A stretch of DNA of 64,000 nt from assembly GCF_963678975.1 (NCBI RefSeq), contig NC_089281.1, positions 7,775,277-7,839,276 of the forward strand. Reading direction: 5' to 3'. This document shows, piece after piece, positions 24,801 to 36,013 of the stretch. The notes under the pieces were generated by a model that was not told the DNA's origin, ran no database searches, and saw only the letters and a program-made list of their open reading frames with translations. The stretch comes from Dysidea avara. Lineage: Eukaryota; Porifera; Demospongiae; Dictyoceratida; Dysideidae. Every line of letters begins with the position of its first letter. Position 1 is the stretch's first letter. Both the position numbers and the translations under genes were made by a program.

Positions 24801-24973
24801 CGGGCACATTGCGAAACTAGTTCGCTAGAAGCAGGTCCAGACCTCCCTACATTCACTCGTATCCTACGATCGAGCTTACTACAAAGTATTCTCGACTGGT
24901 GGAATAATCTGAACACCTTTGTCAGTCTTTGAACTTGCTGAGAAAGTCGATTAGAAATTGTAACAACTACCAT
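18893..24973 (-). CDS. Tubulin tyrosine ligase-like (TTLL) family protein
   Basis: ATP-grasp ligase expected to add amino acids (glutamate, glycine or tyrosine) to tubulin tails. Exons: 24782-24973, 20337-20433, 19601-20277, 19340-19539, 19142-19288, 18893-19091; phases agree and give 503 residues. TTL landmarks are WHRRDYLAQ (about residue 78), SLLNRMQRFFPADYQFYPRS, the ATP-binding FILKPSAGSLGVGI (about 154), VQEYINNPLL, KFDLRLYVLV, NDYIHLTNYAVNK and GFDILMDEN with catalytic-type LLEVNSNPS (about 338-346). The C-terminus (DCLSFDQFITAVLEISRR) is helical and EF-hand-like but lacks an obvious calcium loop. The first exon is assigned because its phase-0 GTGAGG donor joins in frame and RIRVNVGRSGPASSELV fits the TTL N-terminus; it is less certain. 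Intron 2 has a GC donor. Intron 1 is 4.3 kb and repeat-filled. Substrate type cannot be told from sequence. Confidence 0.85.
21273..21492. mobile_element. pogo/Tigger-like MITE, 220 bp
   Basis: Ends TAGTGGTCCCTCGATTATCC and GGATAATAGAGGGAGCACTG, flanked by TA (21271-21272, 21493-21494). The TIR resembles Tigger/pogo (CAGTG..CCCTCGATTATCCG). The interior has two TTCTATTAGAGTAT motifs. It sits in intron 1 of the TTLL gene. A half copy (GGATAATTGAGGCCCTACTGTA) lies at about 56573-56594. Confidence 0.8.
22327..22658. mobile_element. Harbinger-like MITE, copy 2
   Basis: Same family as 17659-17977. Right end ACTTTGCATGGCC; left end GGTCACGATAGTTAGTTACA. TAA flanks at 22324-22326 and 22659-22661. 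Immediately left (about 22285-22320) is an isolated right end of a CAGGGGCG-type element, CTGGCTACGCCCCTGG. Confidence 0.75.
23920..24080. mobile_element. 161-bp Harbinger-like MITE nested in palindrome arm
   Basis: Ends GGCCACTTCAACTAAATC and its mirror GATTTAGTTGAAGTGGCC (with one change), flanked by TTA (23917-23919, 24081-24083). The opposite palindrome arm holds the empty site with a single TTA-equivalent, which supports the insertion and its 3-bp duplication. Confidence 0.85.
24177..24546 (+). mobile_element. LINE 3' stump nested in palindrome arm
   Basis: The plus frame ending at 24422 encodes a non-LTR RT C-terminus: LQVFKIVNKISPPYLHEVF and NFGKRLLVYRGTAIWNRLPP, then VSEFKKLYCML. It ends in an A-rich TAAATAAAATAAAA tail and is flanked by AGCT (24173-24176, 24547-24550). 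The other arm of the palindrome reads straight through this point, giving the pre-insertion allele. Confidence 0.85.
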
Positions 24974-26248
24974 AGCTACATACTAACCGCGCATCCAAAC
25001 CTGAACGCCTTTAAATTTTCTGGTCTAACAAGCGCTTACCCAATTTCTTGAGAAAGTTTTTGGGGTTCAGTGAAAAAAAGCCTTGACCTCCATATGGTCT
25101 ATTACATTTTGGGATTGTCTGCAAATAACACAATCCGCAGATGTCTTCATTGGCAAAAAAATGCATGACAACTCAGTAGTCTTTCACTTGCATAAAGCTC
25201 CGGCAAGGTGCATGGGGGACAGTAAAATGCATTGGTATTTTGATTGTTATATGACAGTATACATGTTTTGTGCTCTAGTCTCTGAATGGATTCAAACTTA
25301 AAATGTATAGCTTAACTCCAATAAAAATATAGCCTATAGCATAAAAACAAGAACTTGAATAGCCATCAGGTATACTGTGAAGAGAGCCGATTGTGGCAGT
25401 GTTAGTGCATGCATGGAGAAGGCAGGAATGCATGTATATGGTTGAAGAATCTCACTATATAGCGTGCTTTGCACACATACACAGCATGCATACATAGGGC
25501 ATGCCAAAAGCCCACAAAATTTTACGATACATCACAAGATTGAATCTGCAAGCCAAATAATCTGATCAACTGAAAAATATAGCTATATATACCACAACTT
25601 AAATATAGATTGAGATCTGAAAGAAGCGATCTTATAAGTTTAAATAGCCAGTAGTAAACTGAAAGAGAATTTTAGCTAGGCTTGAAGCAATTTTAATCAA
25701 ATTATATGTTGATGTTATTGCAATTTATAATCCAATAGTGCAAATGTAAAATTTTAATCAAACAGCTAGTTTATGGAGTGCAGAAAATTGCAGCAAATAA
25801 TCCCATATGGATAGGACTATATTGCATGACTCCAACAATTAAGGCATATATGTCAATTACATCATGTGAAGTCATACCGTGCACCGATCATGAAATTATT
25901 TCTACTTTGGTTGCTACATCTCACATCTCCCAATTTAGAAGCAGTCATCCACTACCCCAATCATGCATGCAGAATTATTTACGACTTCAGCTGCTGTTTG
26001 TCTCTGTCTCATCCTAACTGTCAGATGACTGGGCTACCATTCCTCAATGATATTGTGAAGCATATTAATCCGCAGCATTATCCACTGCCCAGGCCTGCTG
26101 TTGCCATGCATTCCCACAAATGTAGTTTCTCTGCTAACATAGAAAAAGCCTTTACATGCATGTTACTGTGAATGAGAGTGATCAGAGATTTTATTGCTGA
26201 CTTCCTACTATCATGCAGATCACAAAGATCTATAAAATAAACTGTAAT
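24974..26248. other. Intergenic, no gene recognised
   Basis: 5' flank of the TTLL gene. Short frames only, with no conserved domain seen. Confidence 0.4.
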
Positions 26249-26589
26249 CAGGGGCGGATCCAGAGTTTGGAAAGAGGGGGGGCACCTTTCTGAAAAACAG
26301 TTGAAGACCAAAAAAACTTGCTGAAAACCAGTTGAAGACCAAAAAAAAAAAAAAAAAAAGGTCACGACAATAATAGCTATATCCTTACCAACTATATCAC
26401 GTCTGTTATGTAAAATAAAATCCTATTTATAGCTTCATAGGTAAGCTACACTGCCTTATGAACATTGTGACTGCTTTATTAGAGTAATTGACTGCTCTAT
26501 TAGAGTATCTCGATCTTGTATGCAATTTCTTGAAGGGGGGGGGGGGGTGGGGTATTTGCCCCAAATGCCCCATCCTGGATCCGCCATTG
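26249..26589. mobile_element. 341-bp CAGGGGCGGATCCAG TIR element
   Basis: Left end CAGGGGCGGATCCAGAG; right end CTGGATCCGCCATTG (two changes). GTAAT flanks at 26244-26248 and 26590-26594. It holds poly-A and poly-G tracts and ACTGCTCTATTAGAGTATCT. Same group as 17298-17600. Confidence 0.8.
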
Positions 26590-27923
26590 GTAATGGTTCA
26601 GTAAGCTCACCATTCATACAGTTTGCAGTACTATAAATAACCACCTAACCATGCAGCAATCCATCACCAGTATAGAAGACATCCAAACCAATCTTTATAC
26701 AGACAACGTGATTTTAGGAGTCAACTCTAGCTGAGGAATTGACAGTTTAGAGCAATACCGATAGCCATTCAATCTTTGTTCCTGCATGGGCCTTCAGTCC
26801 TATATATTTATTGTGAATGTTAGTAGCAAATAATTTTATTGGAAGTCTCAGTAAAGATCCGCTGCTTAACTCCCTAGCTCAAACATGGAATGAAGACAAT
26901 GCTAAAGTGATGATACCCAGGCTCAAAACTATACAAGTGTGGAAAGCTATATTCTCTATCAACATGGCAATCAGATTATCAAACTTCGTGCAGGCAGGAG
27001 TGCCAATGGGCTACCAGTATAACAGTGTATCAGCAGTATCACTAACATTAATCATGCAATCCGGCACTGAAAAGTCTACAATGATATGGTCTCTGTTATG
27101 GTCAACTTTTTATTGGGCTTATTTAACCTGTCCTGTATAGCTGCAATGTGGCATGGATTCTGTTTCTATTACAGAGTAAGGTTTCTTGTGTAGTGTAAGA
27201 TTTTTCATATGACTGCACATACTGTTTGTATTTGGAAACCTTTATAGTTCTGCAATCTATACAGCCAAAGCATTATACCTTCTACTTATTCACTTATGCT
27301 AACTCCTACTAAGGCATCATCCATAACATACAATCATATAGAGAAACTCACAAGCTGAGAGTACTACTACTCCCTCCCCCTACCCAACACCATACTATTA
27401 AGGTTGATTATACTGTATATAATCAGTGTTGGCTTTCCTTGCTGCATCTGCCTCTGATTTGTGGCATTAACAGAATATTGACTATTTGGAGCCTTGTGTA
27501 TATCTACTTCTCTAACTATCCCCCAAAGCAATCATCAGCTGCACTGACTCAGCTTCCACCAACTTTAATACTATATAATTATCCCTATACTGTGATTTTC
27601 TTACAGTGCTACTAAGACTGTTTCTCAAAAAAGCATACATGCGGGTAAATTTACCCTCTAACATATAATATACTCTCTGTACTCTTGTGGAACTGCTGAA
27701 AATAATGGATGATCTCTAATGTCATGCCACTTACAATTGAATATGGGTAGCCCCAAACATCACTATGGTAGCTATGTATACATCATCATTTAGAGCTTCG
27801 ACTGTGAATCAGCTAGATAATGACATGTCTGTTATCTTAGTGTATATATGCATCATTGTGTGGTCTGTATTCAAGCATGCAGCTCTAAATAATGCAAACT
27901 TTATGTACAACAGTGATCACTAG
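26590..27923. other. Intergenic, no gene recognised
   Basis: The 107-codon plus frame at 26817-27140 has no recognisable motif. No inverted repeat or microsatellite stands out. Confidence 0.35.
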
Positions 27924-29263
27924 CTATAGCAATTCTTTGATGTTATCATATCTGCAAACTGTAAACATGGTATCGTTTTCTGTTGTCATCTTCTCGTGAT
28001 TGGCCTTTAAGGAAGCTTGAAAACTTCCGCCACCAGCTGTAACCAAATAAGATGCATTTGACACTATCAGTTTTTGTACGGAAGCAATGTATCCGTTGTC
28101 AGTAATTCCACCTGTGATATTAATAAAACTTTCTTCCCACTGTTTTGCATCCCATTTTGCATCATAAAATGCACTAACGAAATAATTCAATGTTCGAGAC
28201 AGTCCGTCATTATCCATGTGGTCGTGTTGTTTTGGATCATCAAATGTTCCAATGTCAACTGGTAAGAAATGTTTACCAGGAATCTTTAACAAAAGATTTC
28301 CAATTGCTTTTGTGCATTTCCTTAAATAGTTTTCAAAAAATTCTGGGCCACTGATGCCTTCAGGTTTTTCTTTTTTAATACCAAGTGCTATTTTATGTGT
28401 TCTTAGTTGAATGCCCACATACTGCTTTCCTTCTAAATAAGTTCCAACATATTTTTTGCTGTCTTTGATTACACGTTGGCTGGGCTGCAACCATGAAATG
28501 AAATTGGAAGGAACCTTGATTTTCTGTTCTACATTGATCCTAGCTCTGGAACAAATGTAAATAACACCGAAACACTGGCTGGATTGTAATTGCCAAAAAT
28601 TTTATCATTAAAATCATCAACTTTTAGCTGTGATCCTACAAAGAATGAAAAATGTATTCTTCTTACTACAGTGAATCCAAAAGGGCTTAGAAGTTCATCT
28701 CTGAACCCTCTTGCAGATCCTTCTGGTATATTCTCTGTGACTGTAGTAACATGGCTGGGGGAATTCATTGTAATGTAAACTACAATTAACTTGTGAGAAG
28801 CCTATTCAATAAACTCCTCCCATGGTACTAGTGGCTTTGCAAATCCATTCCTGATAATATGACAATTCCAGATATTTATGTCAAAGTAATCACTAAATCT
28901 CAGTGACTCTCCTTCACTGAAAAATGGTTTTGCAGCAAAGTAAGAATTATGCATAAATGGCTCCACCACAGCAAACTCAATACTAGCAGCCCAATATTGT
29001 AAACTAAGCATGTTTTTGGCTGCTTTAGTTTGTTCTTCATAATAATGCCAACCCAATACATATCCTTTGTAAGTAGCTCTATTGCTTAGCAGTAGCTGTG
29101 AAAACTTAGATGCCAAGATACCAACTCCGTTACCACGGGACAAAAAGCCTACTTCCGAATCTGAATATCCAGCGCCATACAATAAAATAATGACCACTGG
29201 TGCTGTGAATAGTATAAAGCCTATAAAACATGACAAATACCTGAACTCCATCACAATATTCAA
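27924..29263 (-). pseudogene. Intronless type II glycosyltransferase-like gene, broken
   Basis: Likely Golgi type II membrane enzyme. A short N-terminus and a signal anchor (YLSCFIGFILFTAPVVIILL) lead into YVLGWHYYEEQTKAAKNM and LQYWAASIEFAVVEPFMHNS, then SLRFSDYFDINIWN and LVPWEEFIE. The frame is cut by TAG at 28802-28804 but continues ASHKLIVVYITMN in the same frame to about 28535. A one-base frame change then leads into YVGIQLRTHKIAL and SNASYLVTAGGGSFQASL, ending at 27924. GIQLRT plus the late ASYLVTAGGGSFQ pattern recall O-fucosyltransferase-type folds; the QYWA...VVEPF family is, from memory, uncharacterised in invertebrates. Small-intron explanations were tested: a GTACCA...TTGTAG 49-nt intron would shift the frame. 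Both lesions suggest a decaying gene, unless they are assembly errors or recoding. Confidence 0.55.
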
Positions 29264-29329
29264 CCAACAACTAACACTAAAACCACGTAGCTACACAACA
29301 CTCACCATTGATTGGCTTCGCACCGGGAC

Positions 29330-29726
29330 TAGTGATGGGCGATACCAGGATTTTCAGAACGATACGATATCGATACGATATTGACTAAAATTGACCGATA
29401 TTGATACTTTTCGATACGATATTGTAACATTAATTTGCACGTATAAATTGCTAGTTTTCACATAATATGATATTAGGTAGCTATGGCTATACACAATGGG
29501 GATTTCCTGTCCACATACACAAGAGTAACAGTAATTAGAAAATTGCTGAAGGTAATGGAAAGCTACAATTAACTATTAAATAAGCTAAAATAGACATTTT
29601 AAAATTAAATCAGATCACGTGATGTATCGTATCGAAATATCGAGTTTTGAAATATATATCGATACTTTTCGATATCAGCAAAAAATCAAACGATACGATA
29701 TAATATCGATATATCGCCCAATGCTA
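29330..29726. mobile_element. 397-bp hAT-like MITE with perfect 8-bp duplication
   Basis: Ends TAGTGATGGGCGATA and TATCGCCCAATGCTA, flanked on both sides by ACCGGGAC (29322-29329, 29727-29734). The interior is full of CGATACGATAT repeats. It sits 66 bp upstream of the ATG of the broken glycosyltransferase-like gene. Confidence 0.9.
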
Positions 29727-29734
29727 ACCGGGAC

Positions 29735-30446
29735 AGCTAGATCACTTTCAATGTGCGGTATGCAGTTTTTAGGTCTCGCTCAAGGTTCAGACTCGCGATT
29801 GAGCATCTTGTGGACGTCACAGTGTCAGTAGCGCATGGCCATGCACTTTCCCTCGGGGCTCGCTATAATATCTAATCAATAAGCGCCACGCTGAAGGAAA
29901 AGGTCTAGGAACAAGTTCTGCTTACCAGCATCTCTTTGCATTCAGGATATTATTACACGATTTTTCAAGCACAATTCCCAGCTTGACGATACGACAGCAA
30001 CAAGGAGTAGGTAACGACCTGAAATTTCGTAGATCACCTCTGAAAGCAAGATGAAATATTGCCCTGAAATTTGGTGCAGTTTGAAAGATGAAATTTGACA
30101 ATCGAAAATATGTAGCGAAAATTTACGGACTTACTAATTCTAGAATTACTGAATTTTACGGAGATATTTGAACTCTAATTGTGACTGAATTTGACAAAAC
30201 CCGGCTTCGACGCACAAAACTTCGTTAGGAGATGTGGCGATTTTAAGTAATCATTGTGTAATAACTTCCCAGTGCCTACAGCTGTGCAAACAAAATTTGC
30301 ACCAAGTATGCATCTATTTACTAGCTATCACTGAGTGGGTGTATACATTTCTGATACCCAAAATTGGCCCTGTTTTGGGCAGCTTTTCTCGAGTGGGTAA
30401 TAATATCACAGGTGATAGTAATAGGGTGGGAGGGTGGGGGTAATAT
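29735..30446. other. Intergenic, no gene recognised
   Basis: No coding frame or repeat recognised. Confidence 0.35.
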
Positions 30447-30560
30447 ACGGGTATAAAATGGAGTAAGAAGACGATTGGAATCCAGAGGCCAAGTTTGGGC
30501 TCTACGGGTATAAAATGGAGTAAGAAGACGATTGGAATCCAGAGGCCAAGTTTGGGCTCT
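30447..30560. repeat. Exact 57-bp tandem duplication
   Basis: Two identical 57-bp units starting ACGGGTATAAAATGGAGTAA (30447-30503, 30504-30560). The second unit begins an 89-codon plus frame (30495-30764) with no recognised domain; whether it is expressed is unknown. Confidence 0.9.
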
Positions 30561-30999
30561 CCATGGCCCTCAAATCACTCCAAATTGACCGAGAACACTA
30601 TTGGTGAGCTCTCTGTGAAGTCCCAGCTCACTACACACCATTATCACAAAGCCATGGCCATTCAATGGCGCCAATCTCCCACTCGTGGCTTTGACAGGGT
30701 CGGAAGAAAGCTGCCACAGAAACCAGACTTGCCAGTCCTGAAGGAAGTACAGTGTGGAATGTGATAGTGTATTAGGCCAGCAATCCATTTCTGGTAAAAA
30801 CGTAAGTTTGATTTTGTGTGTGTGGAAGCCTTGTTATGTGAAATCCGGTCACAATTTATCTTGAAAGATGAATATGGGAAACTTCATAGACAATTTTAGC
30901 TCATTACCTACTCCTCATACAGCAAAATTTATATGTGTAGTCTAGTAGAGCATTCATGACAATCATTTTATTGAAATATATAAATATATATATAATCTT

Positions 31000-31505
31000 T
31001 CATTGCTTAGCAGTGGCTTTATCGAGTACTACAATGGGTGCAAGTGCTCTGTTCTTGTTAGTTTCTGTGACATAACCATTCATTATCATCTCATCGATGA
31101 TCATGTGAGCCTTATCAATGTTGAACATTATCTGAACAGTGTTAAGTGATAAAATGTTGTGAACAAATCAGAGATCATTAAAAAGGATACATCCAACTCA
31201 CACTGGAAGGAGGAAGAAACAGAAATCAATAAAAACAGAAACACGATGAAAATGAACATGGACAAAACATATTGTAGCTTACCACACTCTCAAAGTATCG
31301 GTCAAAAGCTTCTACAATGTTATGTATGAACTCCAGGATGCTTAATTCATTCTAAAATGAAAACTCCAACAAGACACGATAAATGAGAACACCAACCTCA
31401 GTGTTATCTGCTGCAATGATGAAATATAGTGAAGCGTATCTTCTATAGATCACCTTGTAGTTCTTGTACTCCATAAAAGAACACTAGGAGAGTTATTGTG
31501 GATGA

Positions 31506-31540
<35 letters not shown>

Positions 31541-33544
31541 GTGTGTGTGCATACACAATGTCAAACATACGTATATGCAATATACAACACAAACGTTTCC
31601 CTCCAAACTTACACCTATTATGAAATTCAATCATTATAAGTAGTATACTAGAAAGAGTTCATCCTTAGGCTGTATCATCATCATTGCAACCTTCTTATTT
31701 GTAATTACTTTGTAGTTTTCTTGTGTATTTTCACGTTTATATGTACTTTGTGTTGTAGCACAGTGGAACCTCCGACCCTCCATGTAAAGGACATTGTACA
31801 TTAAACCTCTTCAGTTTCTGAGGTCCATATAGACCACTACTCTTACATTGAATGTACTGACCGTAGTATCTCAGGTAAAAGTCTCTTCAGAGCCGCCAAA
31901 AATAAATTGATACATTTCTAATTTTTGTAAATTAAGAATTTTCTACTGACTGACTATCTGCCTGCCTGTCTTCAGACAAACATAACTCACATGCAACAGC
32001 CTCACATGCAACAGCTAAAGCTCTACAGGCATGATTTTTCACTGCTAGACGTTGCTTCAGCTTGACAGGTGTCTACCCTTTGACATACTGCGGTATGTAC
32101 AAAACACATTATAAACTTACCTGTCAATATCCGCAATGACGTTTTTTGACGTGTCGATTACAATTTTTGATGTCATAATTGACAAAATGGTCGTGTTAGT
32201 GTGGGGGCTTTAGAGACTTTGGCACACAGTATTCGAAATGAATGTTGTCTGTAGTTTTTTTACACATGGAACCACAAGATAATAAAGGTAAGAAGTAGTA
32301 CACACACCATGACAGTACAAAACGCGCTCCAACTAGGAAAGCAGACCGAAAATTTTAAATTCGTACACAGATAGGCTTATTTGTATTGTATTATATACTA
32401 TAAGCCTCACCTTTGCCCTTATTGGAATTTATAAACACTATCATAGGGAAACGCCATCTCGCCCAATACCTCCATGTACAAAGTCCCCACACTACGGCGG
32501 CCATTTTGTTTTGTGACATCACCGATAATTCACGCAACGTCAAGAAACGTCATTGCGGATATCACTCATTGTGTAATTTCTTTATGGTGTTTTGTTTACA
32601 GCACGAGGTGTTGATTCATGGTAGCAGGTGATATCTTTACTATTACGCTTACAACTGATTGCTGAGGTGCTTATCTCATACTGTTCTGTGTTTGGAATGC
32701 TGCAGTACACATGAGTGCACCATTAAGGCCACTCCAAATAAATGCCCTGTTTCCTGTTCTAGACTCAGGCTTGGCAGGCAATCCATTTCTATTACAGCTT
32801 TTCAAGCCATTATTTGCCTAGCACAATTATAAAAAAGCTGCATAAAAGTATGCTTAAGCTTGTACCTTCTTTTTAAGCCTAAAAAATAACACTAGCATGA
32901 ATTTGTGCCGCACTGCTGACACTGTAACAAGACACTGAGCCTGTACAGAATGTGGAGGAAAATAATGGAAGAATACAGAATAATGGAACATTTAGAGATG
33001 ACAGTAACCAGACGCAAGTGGTGGACAGGAAACAGAAAAATTATTTGGAGTGGCCTAATAGCTAATTATGCTCAAGAATTTTATTCCGAACATACAGCAG
33101 TGAATGAAACAAGGGAGGTCGCCTACACTTGCAGATATACCAGTGGGCATTTAATTCCTACTTCAGTCATGGGTATTAATGTGCAGGTACATGACCTTTA
33201 AGCATAGATATACTAACCCCAGGTACCTGGGGTTAGTATATCTATGCTTTAGGTCATTAACGAACTTTTAAATTCCTTGTACTTGTGGGGTCTGCGGGAA
33301 GGCCAGTCAAATCTTTTAAACCGATTCACCAGAGTATAATTTGAAAAGGAAGAACTTTACAGCATAGGTGATGCGCCACGATACATATGAGACAGCACCC
33401 ACAAACCTGCTCGTCGGTTCTGGCTAAGCATTTTCTGATTATATCGGCCTCCGTTATCACTCTCTCTTCCACAGCTGAATACTCATAATATTGAGACAGT
33501 CTCGTCTGGCCTTGCTTATTGACTAACAAGACGAACTTCAACAT
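31000..33544 (-). CDS. AP4S1: AP-4 complex sigma-1 subunit
   Basis: Small subunit of the AP-4 adaptor, which sorts cargo at the trans-Golgi network without clathrin. Exons: 33407-33544, 31397-31483, 31283-31351, 31191-31202, 31000-31131; total 438 nt, 145 residues, matching the roughly 144 of animal AP4S1. The N-terminus reads MLKFVLLVNKQGQTRLSQYY, followed by SFMEYKNYKVIYRRYASLYF and EFIHNIVEAFDRYFESV, then ELDIMFNIDKAHMIIDEM and a C-terminus ALAPIVVLDKATAKQ. ETNKNRALAP and the C-terminal ILDK-type ending separate it from AP-1/2/3 sigma. Exon 4 is a 12-nt microexon coding CELD. Intron 1 (1.9 kb) holds a Harbinger-like MITE and a TG repeat. Start is the ATG of MLKF, since no ATG lies just upstream in frame. 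An AATAAA-like signal is at about 30968. Confidence 0.94.
31507..31549. repeat. (TG)n microsatellite in AP4S1 intron 1
   Basis: About 16 TG units, one TTG interruption, then four more. Confidence 0.9.
32727..33055. mobile_element. 329-bp Harbinger-like MITE in AP4S1 intron 1
   Basis: Ends GGCCACTCCAAATAAAT and its near mirror ATTATTTGGAGTGGCC; the inverted ends extend to CCTGTTTCCTGT. TAA flanks at 32724-32726 and 33056-33058. Ends resemble those of 23920-24080. Confidence 0.85.
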
Positions 33545-33912
33545 CGCGGCCAACCGAATTAATTAGAATCACAACTTCCCGCCCACGTCTTTCTAACCGA
33601 ATTCTGTGGGTGGTGAATGGGCTTGGTCGGTCGGGCCTTGATGCGCGGTAGAAGTTGAGGTAGAAGTGTATCTCAAAGTGTACGATGGCCACGGATGTCT
33701 TTGCCGGATGCATTGGTGGTGAGGAATCATACAGTGTGTTAATAGTTTAAGTGTCACGCAACGCATCTCGTAATCAACTTCAATTAATGCCATGTGTTAC
33801 TATGTAAGGTACTTTTCGGTTTTATCACTAGACACCTACAAACGTGCTATATGAATGTGTAATGAACTGACTCGGTAACCCTAGTATATACAGTGTATAT
33901 ATTATGTATGTA
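33545..33912. other. AP4S1 upstream flank
   Basis: No coding exon recognised on either strand; the overlapping minus frames (33516-33793) share no motif with a known family. Confidence 0.35.
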
Positions 33913-34157
33913 CCGGGGTTTTCAAGTCCGTTGTCCTATTATAATTGCGCATGCGCTAAAAACCTACTAACCGAAGGGCCATTCACGGGTGATAAAGGAG
34001 TCACAACAACACAGTGAGTAATAGTTTTATCACATTTACAATCATCCATCATAATAGGGCACACACAGTTACCTGATCTCACTTGAATCTGCCATTTCTT
34101 TCGCACTGCTAAGCGCATGCGCCAAAATACATAGGACAACGGACTTGAAAACCCCGG
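33913..34157. mobile_element. 245-bp TIR element CCGGGGTTTTCAAGTCCG
   Basis: The inverted ends start CCGGGGTTTTCAAGTCCGTT, run about 45 bp and include GCGCATGCGC. TATGTA flanks both ends (33907-33912, 34158-34163). Non-coding. Confidence 0.75.
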
Positions 34158-34163
34158 TATGTA

Positions 34164-36004
34164 TTGTATAGTCTGCTTGCGCATGCGCGGGACGCAGACG
34201 ACAGAATTATTTATGAGAATTAAAGGGAGTCGTAGCTAAGGAGAAGTGTCCTTGTATCGTTTGGAATTACATGTCGTTACAAATGTTTGCACCATCAAAA
34301 TGCCTATGTTTTAAGTATAAATCGCAACTTGCAAACAATGTGATTTGTTTCTAATAAAATAACTCACTCGCACTGTTTCATAAAAATGCAACTGGTAGCT
34401 AATATTGCTGTGCTGTTTTTAACACCACATTATTAACTCTTGTTACAAAGGCAATTGCACAATGGACCATTAAAAGCACTTATCTTAACCAATTAGCAGT
34501 TTAATAACCACCAAAACATGTTACCTAAACCACACATACCCATATACAGTATATGGTTTTTCAAAGGAATAATTTTTGCATAGGTGATTTCTCGTGATGT
34601 TTCAATGTGGTCAAAATAATTTAGACACTGTAACTCAAAGAAAAGTTTCCACTCAACCCTGACACCTCAGTACTGATATAAAGTATTCTAATGTGCGAAT
34701 TAACATTGATAAAAACTACAGCTCTACTTTCAACCACCTAACACTGTGGCAGAAACAAATGCTACATTAAATTATGTAACACTTTCACACCTCAGATCAA
34801 AGGAGCCGCCCAGGCTACATTTCGTATGTAGCCCAGCTAGCCAGGCTACATACGAAATGTAGACTGGGGGCTACAACCTGGCAGTGATTATATAGACGAA
34901 ATCAATTGTGGGGATCAATTAATACTCATGTGATTAGGATGCACGACTTGGATTTCACTATGAAAACCACTCAAACGGAAAGCATTTTGTTATCCTCGCC
35001 ATCCTACGATTTGAACTAAGGTGAAAACTAGTGCTATAGCTTATTCATTCAATCGTTTCCACAAGTTTTCGAATACGGACACGCCCCCATCACGAAGCTA
35101 CTACTCTGCACGGAGTAACCACTCTACAAGCAAGCTTACCTGTCTAGGCCTTTAGTGAACTGCGTAGTTTTCCCATAAACGATTCAATAGTACTGATTAA
35201 AACATTAAACTCGCGTAACGGAAATTCTTCGTGATATCTCTAGGATATGTCCGTTTATTATAACCGAACGTAACCAGAACGTACTAGGTGCTGACCCATA
35301 ATCGAAAATTTTAGGTGTGCATATATAATACATCCAGTGGCTGCACTCGTATTGACTTGGGTGGTTGATCGCCCTGCATAGGCTATCAGCCTAACAAGTG
35401 TTACATATTAGCTGTAACACGGGCATTTGGGCTTTGCCTGATATGTATGCCCTTTGCCCTCAGGCAGTCGGGCATACATATCAAGCAAAGCCCTCATGCC
35501 CATGTTACAACTATTACATGCGCACTTCTTATTAATGTAAGCATCATATTTGGTTGTACAATTACACGTAGCAGTACAGCATAGAGCTATCACATTACCA
35601 ACCTCCTCATATGAAAATAATGGAAAGTGAGAACCCACCAAAAATTACATCCTAATTCTTATATGCTACTGTGGTACAGCAGTTTGTTACGTTACAATGC
35701 ACATTGGTCATATATCTGTGTGCGAGACATTCCTTGATAACTGCATGAAATTGATCAGGCAAATTACTGTAGCACATAGTTAGACAACTGATCATTCCTC
35801 TTATTATGTTGACCATAGCACCATAGCACCTGGAATAATTGTATCTTGGCGATTCACCCTTAAAATTGGCTCTTGTTTTCATGATGTGTGAGTGTGTTTG
35901 TTCAAGGCATGGAAGAATGCATATTATGGACAGAGTGCTTACCTTCTGTGACTCTATAATGGATTATTCTTATGCATGACATGATATGAAAACTTATTTC
36001 ATAC
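34164..36004. other. Intergenic with two hairpins
   Basis: No gene. A perfect-looking hairpin GGCTACATTTCGTATGTAGC / GGCTACATACGAAATGTAG lies at about 34812-34861. A 97-bp inverted repeat (arms TGTAACACGGGCATTTGGGC) lies at 35413-35509. Confidence 0.5.
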
Positions 36005-36013
36005 ACTACAATG

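Noticed and set aside
26817-27140. 107-codon plus frame
   Set aside because: No domain or splice context; isolated in repeat-rich DNA.
28790-28838. A 49-nt intron removing the TAG in the glycosyltransferase-like gene
   Set aside because: Removal shifts the frame and would delete the conserved-looking VPWEEFIE segment.
30495-30764. 89-codon plus frame starting in the 57-bp duplication
   Set aside because: Not recognised as any family; start lies inside the duplicated unit. Reported only as a repeat.
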